Notes: a model not told the origin generated them from the sequence alone. A stretch of 5,831 nucleotides of DNA from Actinomycetes bacterium (GCA_030640275.1 DAOWJR010000051.1:1-5831), one strand, 5' to 3'; numbered from the stretch's first letter, positions 1-5,197 are shown. Program-made: numbers and translations.

Positions 1-320
1 AATCTGATTTGAAAACAAAAGTCTCGGGATTTTTTAGTCCTTTTAAAGAAAAAGGATTAAAAAGGAAAAAGTCTAAAGAAGCTATAGCTAAAGAATTTTT
101 AGATGAAAATAAAAAAGATAGTAAGATTCTAGAAAAAAGAAAAAAAGACAAGAGAATTATAGAGGATTTAGTTAAATTATCAACTAAAGATAAAAATGTT
201 GAAAAAGTAACTATAAATACTGAAAAAATAAATTCAGAACCTGAAAAAATTGATTTCAAATCAAAAAATATGTCCATTTTGGTACTTGAAATAAAAGACG
301 AAGAAGAGTTTAATTATTAA
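1..320 (+). CDS. Lysine-rich hypothetical protein, 3' part, truncated at window edge
   Basis: The frame is open from the first bases of the window to a TAA at 318-320. A TTG at 9 could serve as a start, but no ribosome site can be judged in the few bases before it, and the codons upstream (TCT GAT) are also open. I therefore read this as the 3' end of a longer gene. The visible ~105 residues are very rich in Lys, Glu and Asp, with Lys-rich runs near residues 14-22 and 43-49. No signal peptide, membrane segment or cysteine motif is seen. The pattern suggests a soluble, partly disordered or coiled, possibly nucleic-acid-contacting tail. I do not recognise a family. It converges on the minus-strand small ORF ending at 331, with 10 nt between the two stops and no evident terminator. 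Confidence 0.5.
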   Translation, partial: SDLKTKVSGFFSPFKEKGLKRKKSKEAIAKEFLDENKKDSKILEKRKKDKRIIEDLVKLSTKDKNVEKVTINTEKINSEPEKIDFKSKNMSILVLEIKDEEEFNY

Positions 321-330
321 AGATTTGGAT

Positions 331-426
331 CTATTGAATATACATAAGTTTTTTCATGAAGTCTTCATCTTTTTTAACTGCTTCTTGATAAATTTCTTTT
401 AATTTAGTAATATTTACTTGGGTCAT
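331..426 (-). CDS. Small 31-aa protein of unknown function
   Basis: On the minus strand an ATG at 426-424 opens a 31-codon frame closed by TAG at 333-331. It is preceded by a strong Shine-Dalgarno run (AAGGAAGGTGA, about 430-440) at good spacing. The product begins MTQVNITKLKEIYQEAVKKD and ends KKLMYIQ. It is charged, should be mostly helical, and has no cysteine, membrane or signal features. A good minus-strand promoter lies at 505-533, and the leader between promoter and start is almost wholly a hairpin that pairs the ribosome site and the start codon. This makes a translated, regulated small ORF plausible, but no family is recognised. It could also be the N-terminal remnant of a lost longer gene. 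Confidence 0.5.
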   Translation of the reverse strand: MTQVNITKLKEIYQEAVKKDEDFMKKLMYIQ

Positions 427-485
427 CTTTTCACCTTCCTTTTTAAATGTTTTTTTAAAACATTATGAAGGATTTTGATGACCCA
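419..485 (-). promoter_or_regulatory. Leader hairpin covering ribosome site and start codon of the small ORF
   Basis: Three nested inverted repeats share one centre: TGGGTCATC (419-427) with GATGACCCA (477-485), CCTTC (434-438) with GAAGG (467-471), and AATGTTTT (446-453) with AAAACATT (457-464) around a 3-nt loop. In the minus-strand transcript the outer stem contains the AUG and the middle stem contains the GAAGG of the ribosome site, so folding would hide both. No U-run follows either end, which argues against a terminator. The pairing is read directly; translational control is inference. Confidence 0.6.
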
Positions 486-648
486 TTCAAATTTTAAAAG
501 AACAATTTTACAGAAAATATAACACAGTCTCAAAAGAGCATATAAAATATTATTTGATACTATTATTTTATATAACTTGTAAATTTTGTATATACTATGA
601 TAATAAAATATAAGTTTTACCTTTTACAAAATATATATAAGGGATGAT
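486..648. other. AT-rich divergent intergenic region upstream of the methyltransferase
   Basis: No gene is visible here. It carries the minus-strand promoter at 505-533. A weak plus-strand candidate for the restriction-modification operon is TTGTAT (586-591), 17 nt, TATAAG (609-614). The ribosome site of the methyltransferase is AAGGG at 639-643, 5 nt before its ATG. The plus-strand promoter call is tentative because such AT-rich sequence yields many near matches. Confidence 0.35.
505..533 (-). promoter_or_regulatory. Sigma70-type promoter for the minus-strand small ORF
   Basis: Read on the minus strand: TTGAGA (533-528), a 17-nt spacer, then TAAAAT (510-505). Both boxes are 5/6 to consensus. 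Transcription would start near 498, giving a leader of about 72 nt that is nearly all taken up by the hairpin at 419-485. Confidence 0.5.
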
Positions 649-1938
649 ATGAAAACCCTACATAAAATAATCATTGGAGATTCTAGATATATGAAAGAAG
701 TATCTGATGAATCAGTCCATCTTGTTATTACCTCCCCACCTTATTGGCAACTCAAAGATTATGGAAATATAAGACAGATAGGTTTTAATGATAGTTATGA
801 GGAGTACATTAACAATCTCAATTTAGTATGGAATGAATGTCATAGAATTTTACATAAAGGATGCCGTTTATGTATTAATATAGGTGACCAGTTTGCTCGA
901 TCTGTATATTATGGAAGATATAAAGTTATTCCAATAAGAACAGAAGTTATTAAGTTTTGTGAAACTGTAGGTTTTGATTATATGGGTGCTATTATTTGGC
1001 AAAAAGTAACTACTTGTCATACTACTGGCGGAGCAACAGTAATGGGGTCTTACCCATATCCAAGAAGTGGAATCCTTAAACTTGATTATGAATTTATTTT
1101 AATTTTTAAAAAATATGGGAAGTCTCCAAGAGTTAACAAGGATATTAAAGAACAATCAAAATTGACTAAAGATGAATGGAATCAATATTTTACTGGGCAC
1201 TGGAATTTTCCTGGTGAAAAACAGGATAAACATCTAGCTATGTTTCCTAAAGAACTACCAAGACGTCTTATCAAGATGTTTAGTTTTGTTGGTGATACTA
1301 TTCTTGACCCTTTCTTAGGAAGTGGAACAACCTCTTTAGCTGCTAAAAATACTAATAGAAATTCTATTGGTTATGAAATAAATGATGATTTTGTTCCAAT
1401 TATAAAAGAAAAACTTGGAATAAAACAAAACACTTTGTTTAAAGATGCAATATTTAAAATAATAAAGCAGGGGGAATTAAAACTAAAATATGAAGAAGAG
1501 ACTAAAAAATTACCTTATATTTTTAAGGACCCAATAAAGTTTGATAAAAAAATTGATCCTAAAAAATTGAGATTTGGGTCAAGAATAGATAATTTACGTT
1601 CCAAGAGAGAAACCTACTACACTGTGAAAAAGATAATTAATCCTGAAATATTAATCTTGAATAATGGCTTAAGAATTAGATTATTGGGAGTGAAAGAAAA
1701 ACCTGAGAAAAATAGAGAAGCATTACAGTTTTTAAGAGAAAAAACAAAAGGTCAAAAAGTATTTTTGCAATTTGACAGTATAAAATATGATGAAAAGAAC
1801 AACTTATTTTGCTATTTATATTTACGGAATAAGACTTTTATAAATGCTCATTTAATAAAGAATAATTTTACTGATGTAGATGCTACATTTGATTTCAAAT
1901 ATAAATCAAAATTTATATCCTATGTGGGGGAAAAATAA
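649..1938 (+). CDS. Type II DNA methyltransferase (N4-cytosine/N6-adenine, beta order) with SNase-like C-terminal domain
   Basis: This should transfer a methyl group from AdoMet to an exocyclic amino group in the site cut by the endonuclease encoded next. The catalytic motif IV SPPYW is at residues 29-33, the target-recognition region lies about 90-195, and the AdoMet-binding motif DPFLGSGTT is at 220-228. The IV-before-I order defines the beta class, and SPPYW favours N4-methylcytosine. After the catalytic domain (to ~260), residues ~320-425 resemble a staphylococcal-nuclease (OB-fold) domain: RLLGV at 344-348, an alpha-helical stretch, a strand around VFLQFD, and a YDEKNN...YLYLRN segment at 380-393. 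Key nuclease residues look lost (KEKPE replaces DTPE; no Arg at the usual DxxGR), so it may bind DNA or protein rather than cut. The ATG at 649 follows AAGGG at good spacing. The stop overlaps the next start by one base. Confidence 0.9.
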   Translation: MKTLHKIIIGDSRYMKEVSDESVHLVITSPPYWQLKDYGNIRQIGFNDSYEEYINNLNLVWNECHRILHKGCRLCINIGDQFARSVYYGRYKVIPIRTEVIKFCETVGFDYMGAIIWQKVTTCHTTGGATVMGSYPYPRSGILKLDYEFILIFKKYGKSPRVNKDIKEQSKLTKDEWNQYFTGHWNFPGEKQDKHLAMFPKELPRRLIKMFSFVGDTILDPFLGSGTTSLAAKNTNRNSIGYEINDDFVPIIKEKLGIKQNTLFKDAIFKIIKQGELKLKYEEETKKLPYIFKDPIKFDKKIDPKKLRFGSRIDNLRSKRETYYTVKKIINPEILILNNGLRIRLLGVKEKPEKNREALQFLREKTKGQKVFLQFDSIKYDEKNNLFCYLYLRNKTFINAHLIKNNFTDVDATFDFKYKSKFISYVGEK

Positions 1939-2570
1939 TGCCAAAAGAATGGATACTAAATCAGGCAAATATGAGATGGGGTTTGACAAAGAAAAACAAA
2001 GTTGGACCAGTTTCAGAATTGATAAGAAAATGTTCTCCTAAATCCCTCAGGGATTGGAAGAAGTATTATTATAAAAATGTTTATCCCATAAACCATTTAG
2101 AAGAACTGGGGAGAAGATTATATGTAAAAATAACAGAAGTATGTCAGGCAGAGATTGAGAGCATAGAAGAAAAGGATTGTATTAATTTTATTATTAACCT
2201 AGTAATCAATCGGACTTATGATGGGTATCAGTCTGAGATACAGACTATATATGGTCAGTTGCAGCAAGCATTAGGGGTTAAAGTGGAACCTGCACCGGAT
2301 GAATGGGATAGAGGATATAATGTAGATTTCTTTATTAAAATAAGTAATAAATATATTGGACTTCAAATTAAACCAGCAGGTTATCCTTATATAACTCAAA
2401 TCATCAATGAATTAGAATTCCAGAAAAAAACTCATGAAAAATTTACTGCTAAATTTGGTGGTAAAGTATTTTACATCATTTCTGTAAAGGAAGGAAAAAA
2501 GAAAATTATACATAACTACAATGTTATTGAGGAAATAAGAAAAGAAATTGAAAGATTAAAGAGAGAATGA
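1938..2570 (+). CDS. MjaI-family type II restriction endonuclease
   Basis: The 210-aa product matches what I recall of the MjaI family, whose founder from Methanocaldococcus cuts CTAG. Family-like segments are the N-terminal MPKEWILN, GPVSELIRKCSPKSL (23-37), LYVKITEVCQAEIE (61-74), INLVINRTYDGYQSE (86-100), PAPDEWDRGYNVDFF (118-132) and GLQIKP (141-146). A PD-(D/E)xK-type site can be proposed: E100, D130 and Q143-x-K145, with Gln where Glu or Asp is usual. The length looks complete. The ATG overlaps the methyltransferase TAA (TAATG), and GTGGGGG a few bases upstream may serve as ribosome site, so translation is probably coupled. Together the two genes form a self-contained restriction-modification cassette. 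CTAG specificity is inferred from family membership only. Confidence 0.88.
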   Translation: MPKEWILNQANMRWGLTKKNKVGPVSELIRKCSPKSLRDWKKYYYKNVYPINHLEELGRRLYVKITEVCQAEIESIEEKDCINFIINLVINRTYDGYQSEIQTIYGQLQQALGVKVEPAPDEWDRGYNVDFFIKISNKYIGLQIKPAGYPYITQIINELEFQKKTHEKFTAKFGGKVFYIISVKEGKKKIIHNYNVIEEIRKEIERLKRE

Positions 2571-2587
2571 CACCTCCTATATTTTAT

Positions 2588-2609
2588 AACATAGCATATA
2601 TGCTATGTT
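2588..2609. repeat. Perfect 22-bp palindrome after the restriction gene
   Basis: The half-site AACATAGCATA is followed at once by its exact reverse complement, starting 18 nt after the endonuclease stop. As RNA it could form about 9 bp with a 4-nt loop and end transcription, but no T-run follows on the plus strand (CTTACACCC), so it is not a typical intrinsic terminator. As DNA it has the symmetry of a binding site for a dimeric regulator. The function is undecided. Confidence 0.6.
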
Positions 2610-2746
2610 CTTACACCCTTATTTAACCACCTGCTATACTTAGCAAAAATGCAAGATTTTATATAAATTATTAACTTATTTTTAGAATTCTTAAATTTTT
2701 AGATTAGAAAGGTAAAAAAATAAGCTAAAAGAATATCAAAAATACA
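2610..2746. other. AT-rich gap without gene
   Basis: Between the palindrome and the transposase remnant I see no gene, RNA or convincing promoter on either strand. It may be the decayed outer end of the former insertion sequence, but I could not define terminal repeats. Confidence 0.4.
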
Positions 2747-2979
2747 CTAAATTTTTTCTTTGAAAATACCAACTCTCTGATTCAATAGCTTTCTAAGTAG
2801 TATAACTAAATTATCATTATTATGATTAAATCCCCATTCTATATTTTTTAAGTACAGATTCTAGTTCTTTTCCAACCAGTTTTTTTGAACTTTCTAGTTA
2901 ATCCACAGTTAGAACAGCGCTCCTGTCCGCTAGAATATTGCCAAAATATTTTATTGCCGCAGCGAGGACAATTTTTCAT
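2747..2979 (-). pseudogene. Internally deleted IS1595/ISXO2-like transposase remnant
   Basis: Two minus-strand pieces lie head to tail. The first (2979-2848, 43 codons) begins MKNCPRCGNKIFWQYSSG and carries CPRCG and CSNCG, a four-cysteine zinc ribbon like the N-terminus of ISXO2/IS1595 transposases. The second, in another frame (2860-2747), reads NLYLKNIEWGFNHNNDNL then VILLRKLL, which resembles the C-terminal end of the same family (a Y-L-K-E-I-E-W-R-F-N-H-R-type motif after the DDE core). A full protein would be over 200 residues, so the catalytic core is missing and the frames no longer match. No strong ribosome site precedes the ATG; a TTG two codons upstream is the alternative start. 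The zinc-ribbon piece could in principle still be made as a small protein. The family call rests on motif memory, not on alignment. Confidence 0.6.
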
Positions 2980-3254
2980 TGCCAAAATTTACTGTATTAT
3001 CAGGGAATTATCAATGTATTAAGGGCAATTATGTTTTATAATTACCAAATTTTAAATATTTAAATTACAAAAATTTTGTAAGGTGGAATAAAAGATAAAC
3101 ATTCTAATAAATTTTAAAAATAAATTGAATTATAATAATAACTAAGCAAATAATCCATTATCCTTAACTGAATTAATAAAAATGTATAAAATTTCATTTA
3201 AAATCGCTAATTAGAGAAATTAAAATCATAAAAATAAAATAAGAAAATAACATC
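2980..3254. other. AT-rich intergenic region with one 17-nt palindrome
   Basis: No gene is seen on either strand. The only structure is TTACAAAA-A-TTTTGTAA at 3065-3081, with perfect 8-bp arms around a single base. It lies ~175 bp before the promoter of the RHH gene, too far for a simple repressor site at that promoter. The region may be the 5' flank of the dead insertion sequence. Confidence 0.45.
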
Positions 3255-3283
3255 TTGACATTTTTACATTTATACTTTAATAT
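3255..3283 (+). promoter_or_regulatory. Strong sigma70 promoter of the RHH-DUF5678 unit
   Basis: A consensus -35 box TTGACA (3255-3260) stands 17 nt before TAATAT (3278-3283). The predicted start near 3290 gives a leader of only about 12 nt before the ATG at 3302, so the ribosome site AGGTGAT (3290-3296) would be at the very 5' end of the message. Confidence 0.7.
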
Positions 3284-3302
3284 TATATCAGGTGATGTAA
3301 AA
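3262..3302. promoter_or_regulatory. Candidate operator: inverted 8-bp repeat around the -10 box
   Basis: TTTTACAT at 3262-3269, in the promoter spacer, and ATGTAAAA at 3295-3302, touching the start codon, are exact inverted copies on either side of the -10 box. A dimeric or tetrameric protein bound to both would block the promoter. The RHH protein encoded immediately downstream is the obvious candidate ligand. The repeat is read directly; its role is inference. Confidence 0.4.
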
Positions 3303-3472
3303 TGAAGAAAATGACAATATATTTATCAGATAATTTACATAAAAAGATAAAAATAATATCAACTCTTGAAAATAAAAGCATGAAGGATCTGATAATAGAA
3401 GCAGTTGAAAAAGAAATAGATAAATGGGAAAAAACTAAAAGTGAAACCATATTTACTGTATTTCAAAAATAA
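3302..3472 (+). CDS. Ribbon-helix-helix (CopG/Arc-type) DNA-binding protein, 56 aa
   Basis: The ATG at 3302 follows AGGTGAT by 5 nt and opens a 56-codon frame ending in TAA at 3470-3472. The layout fits the RHH fold: a short beta strand MTIYLS (residues 4-9) that would insert into the DNA major groove as part of a dimer, helix A ~10-24 (DNLHKKIKIISTLEN), the turn at K25-S26, and helix B ~26-44 ending in a charged tail. Such proteins usually repress their own promoter, often as antitoxins; here an inverted repeat spans the promoter. It is followed 35 nt later by the DUF5678 gene without a terminator, so the two are probably co-transcribed. No recognisable toxin is adjacent. Confidence 0.75.
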   Translation: MKKMTIYLSDNLHKKIKIISTLENKSMKDLIIEAVEKEIDKWEKTKSETIFTVFQK

Positions 3473-3507
3473 TTAAAAAATATTAGAATATTATATGAGG
3501 AGGAAGA

Positions 3508-3693
3508 ATGAACAATAAAAAGAAAATTGATAATGTAAAAAAATTTAGAGGTAAATGGATTGCATGGTATGAAGGCAAGATAATAGCCTCTGGTAAAACA
3601 ATAGACGAAGTGGAGAAGAAGGTTAGAAATAAAAAAGGGAAAGTAACGTATGAAATAATACCAAAAAGAGGTTATGAAAATCTTATTGTATAG
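3508..3693 (+). CDS. DUF5678-like small protein, 61 aa
   Basis: A very strong ribosome site (GAGGAGGAAG) ends 2 nt before the ATG at 3508. The 61-residue product contains FRGKWIAWYEGKIIASGKT (residues 13-31), then a helix with DEVEKKV, and ends in a strand YEIIPKR. The order 'G-K-W-I-A ... G-K-I-I-A-S-G-K-T ... E-V ... P' is what I recall of DUF5678, a short alpha/beta domain without known function. It is probably the second gene of the RHH unit and is followed by an intrinsic terminator at 3731-3762. In other genomes, from memory, DUF5678 genes often sit beside retropepsin-like protease genes, as here. No enzymatic residues or cysteines are visible. Confidence 0.7.
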   Translation: MNNKKKIDNVKKFRGKWIAWYEGKIIASGKTIDEVEKKVRNKKGKVTYEIIPKRGYENLIV

Positions 3694-3730
3694 AATAAAA
3701 ATAATTTTAATGACTAAATTGTAGATTATT

Positions 3731-3762
3731 ATAAGGGGTAAATAAAACCCCTTATTTTATTT
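3731..3762 (+). terminator. Rho-independent terminator after the DUF5678 gene
   Basis: ATAAGGGG (3731-3738) pairs exactly with CCCCTTAT (3748-3755) across a 9-nt loop, followed by a T-rich run to 3762. It lies 38 nt after the DUF5678 stop and closes that unit. It leaves only ~20 nt before the protease start, with no obvious separate promoter. Confidence 0.85.
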
Positions 3763-3783
3763 AATATTAAGGAAGGAGAATGT

Positions 3784-4174
3784 ATGGTTGAATATAGATT
3801 TCCTTATAAATTAAGAGATGGAAAAACATTTCCTATGATACCAGTTTCTGTAGGTTATGGTAGGAAAAGGTGGGATATATATGCCCTATTAGATAGTGGA
3901 GCAAGTATATCTCTATTTACAAGAGAGTTGGGAGAAAAAATAGGTTTAGATATTGAAAAAGGAATTAAAGATGATCTTGGTGGTATAGGAAATTGGTATG
4001 GTTGTATATAAACACAAAATAAATCTAAAAATAAGAGATACAATATTTAAAATATAAGCAGCTTTTTCTAAAGAAAGATTCTTTGATATTAACATAATAG
4101 GTAGAAAAGATGTTTTTAATAAAATGAATATAACATTTGCTCGTGATAAGGAGATAGTAATAGAAGTAATTTAG
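3784..4174 (+). pseudogene. Retropepsin-like aspartic protease, frameshifted
   Basis: After AAGGAAGGAG, an ATG at 3784 opens a 75-codon frame ending at a premature TAA (4009-4011). It carries ALLDSGASISLF with the catalytic Asp at residue 37 (D-S-G-A), the signature of single-lobe aspartic proteases that work as homodimers, then a G-rich flap-like GGIGNWYG. The rest of the domain resumes in the +2 register from about 4004 (VYKHKINLKIRDTIFKI, then AAFSKERFFDINIIGRKDVF, about 4058-4117). It includes the I-I-G-R-K-D-V-F segment typical of the second conserved block and ends at TAG 4172-4174. One in-frame TAA (4055-4057) interrupts this second part. The restored length is ~130 residues, right for the family. 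Two separate lesions make a sequencing error an unlikely sole cause. A truncated 75-aa product would lack half the fold. Confidence 0.75.
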
Positions 4175-4228
4175 ATTATAAAATGTTTTTAAATTTAAAA
4201 TATAAAATTGATTAAAGAATTAAGAAAA

Positions 4229-4361
4229 ATGTCTGAAACTTGTTTTGATTGTGGAAAAAATTTGGTTGAAGAAGAAATATTATTGTGAGCTATACAAAAA
4301 GGAATATAGATTGAAAATAGTAGTGGTTATATGTCAAATAAAAATGATCAGTTATTTTTAA
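4229..4361 (+). pseudogene. Degenerate small cysteine-motif ORF
   Basis: An ATG at 4229 starts 19 codons reading MSETCFDCGKNLVEEEILL, closed by TGA at 4286-4288. A CxxCG knuckle is present. In the register beginning at 4281 the text continues YCELYKKEYRLK and stays open to 4359-4361, as if a frameshift had split a small two-knuckle zinc protein. The ribosome site is poor (TTAAGAAAA). It could equally be chance in AT-rich sequence; only the cysteine spacing and the Y-C-E...Y-K-K continuation support it. Confidence 0.3.
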
Positions 4362-4411
4362 TCAAATTTTATATATTGTTAATTAAGGGTGGCACTAATA
4401 TCTATTCATAC

Positions 4412-4429
4412 CTACTCCAAGAGGAGTAG
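4412..4429. other. Hairpin downstream of the GYD gene
   Basis: CTACTCC (4412-4418) and GGAGTAG (4423-4429) pair perfectly around AAGA. It lies 26 nt after the GYD stop on the minus strand. No T-run follows on that strand; on the plus strand a loose T-rich stretch (CATTTGTTGTTCT) follows. It is a possible weak terminator for either direction. Confidence 0.4.
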
Positions 4430-4454
4430 CCATTTGTTGTTCTATCTAATTAGA

Positions 4455-4748
4455 TTAAGGTAATTTCTTCAATATCTCTGCAAACTCCTCCTTTGTAAAT
4501 GCCTTAAGTGTTGTAGTTCTTACATTGCCAGCTGCACCCAATCCAAACAGCTGAGCCATTGCAGCTTCATCACTAGGACCTTCTGCAATAGCTACATAGT
4601 CATATTGTCCCATTACTGTGTAGAAGTCTTTTAATTTACCACCAGCTGCTTCGAGTATTTTAGCAGTGGTTTCAATTCTTTGAGGGGCTTCCTTGATGTT
4701 TTTGACCCCCTGCTCTGTTAAATTCATTAAAATAATGTAAGTTGGCAT
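4455..4748 (-). CDS. GYD domain-containing protein
   Basis: The 97-residue product is a complete GYD-domain protein (Pfam GYD, a small ferredoxin-like alpha+beta fold related to stress-response dimeric barrels). It has the usual order: MPTYIILMNLTEQGVKNIKE (1-20), a helix to ~33, AAGGKLKDFYTVMGQYDYVA (34-53) with the naming motif here as G-Q-Y-D, then EGPSDEAAMAQL, and GNVRTTTLKAFTKEEF (74-89). Its biochemical role is unknown; the fold often binds small ligands as a dimer or multimer. The start is fixed by AGGAGGTGA 6 nt before the ATG at 4748. It is transcribed alone, with inverted repeats on both sides and no partner gene. The reading frame is intact, unlike its broken left-hand neighbours, and its G+C looks somewhat higher. 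Confidence 0.9.
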   Translation of the reverse strand: MPTYIILMNLTEQGVKNIKEAPQRIETTAKILEAAGGKLKDFYTVMGQYDYVAIAEGPSDEAAMAQLFGLGAAGNVRTTTLKAFTKEEFAEILKKLP

Positions 4749-4773
4749 AGTTTCACCTCCTAAATTAATGTAG

Positions 4774-4806
4774 ATAATGCACCACCCTTAAATATAATTC
4801 TGTCAA
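4774..4806 (-). promoter_or_regulatory. Tentative promoter region of the GYD gene
   Basis: On the minus strand a consensus TTGACA (4806-4801) is present, but the best downstream -10-like hexamer, CATTAT (4779-4774), is 21 nt away, too far for a standard promoter. One copy of the TTAAGGGTGG repeat lies in this long spacer. Either an activator bends the site, as known for MerR-type promoters, or the true promoter is another AT-rich pair further upstream. Confidence 0.25.
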
Positions 4807-5140
4807 TTCTCAGCTTAAATTTCCATTATTAATTATTTTATTAGGTCTTTTTTCTTTTACAAAAGATTATTATTTCTATTAACCTTTTTATTAGATTTTT
4901 TTACTCAAAATAACACTAAATCTATTTTATATGAAATTTATAGCAATTCAAAGAGTCTATCTCCCATTTTTAATACTAATAACTTTCTAAGACAATAAGT
5001 TTTTACGAATGTATTTTAAAATGATAAAATTAGTCAACTTAATTTTTAATTAATTAATTTAGTCTATAAACTTATAAAAAGCATTTAGGTACATATAAAA
5101 ATAGATTATAAACTAATAAAATCTTTAAAATAGGAGAAAA
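4792..5140. other. AT-rich intergenic region without gene
   Basis: I find no ORF with a ribosome site on either strand, no RNA gene and no strong hairpin. Near the right end, TTTAGG then 17 nt then TATAAA (5107-5112) is a weak candidate promoter for the transporter. AGGAG at 5132-5136 is the ribosome site of the short ORF at 5141. Confidence 0.4.
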
Positions 5141-5197
5141 ATGCTAAATATAGAGTTACAAGTGAAGGAGTTTAAGCTAAATTGCTTACTTCTATGA
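5141..5197 (+). CDS. Possible 18-aa leader peptide overlapping the transporter start
   Basis: An ATG at 5141 follows TAGGAGAAAA at good spacing and opens 18 codons (MLNIELQVKEFKLNCLLL) ending in TGA at 5195-5197. That stop overlaps the ATG of the transporter as ATGA, the classic arrangement for translational coupling. The transporter ATG lacks a close ribosome site of its own: AAGGAG at 5165-5170 is 23 nt away. This makes re-initiation after the small ORF attractive. It could also be chance. Confidence 0.35.
   Translation: MLNIELQVKEFKLNCLLL

Larger units (their letters stand above)
4383..4791. repeat. 10-bp inverted repeats enclosing the GYD gene
   Basis: TTAAGGGTGG at 4383-4392 has an exact inverted copy CCACCCTTAA at 4782-4791, one on each side of the GYD gene. 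Just inside, both ends keep a weaker likeness (GCAC-TAATATCTA and TGCATTATCTA, read inward). No clear target duplication is seen outside. They could be terminal repeats of a small unit of ~409 bp without a transposase, or two binding sites. Confidence 0.45.

Noticed and set aside
251..1900. GATTTCAAAT occurs near 251 and again near 1889.
   Set aside because: Both copies are coding for similar short Asp-Phe-Lys stretches in AT-rich genes; a 10-mer of this composition is expected by chance.
2569..2580. Perfect minus-strand ribosome-site-like AGGAGGTG over the end of the endonuclease gene, next to the palindrome.
   Set aside because: Only an ATT follows at suitable spacing, and the frame closes after a few codons, so no gene is supported.
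2613..3100. CTTATTTAACCACC (about 2618-2631) and, inverted near 3083-3095, CTTTTATTCCACC as possible terminal repeats of the dead insertion sequence.
   Set aside because: The match needs a gap and several mismatches in AT-rich sequence, and no target duplication was found.
3855..4043. Minus-strand open frame of 62 codons across the protease gene.
   Set aside because: It is antisense to a clear retropepsin sequence, has no ribosome site, and its composition is that of a shadow frame.
4385..4395. AAGGGTGGCAC resembles the T-box riboswitch core (GGGTGGNACCGCG).
   Set aside because: The match stops before ACCGCG, no stem I or terminator/antiterminator pair is seen, and no amino-acid gene follows. 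An inverted copy at 4782-4791 explains it better as a repeat.
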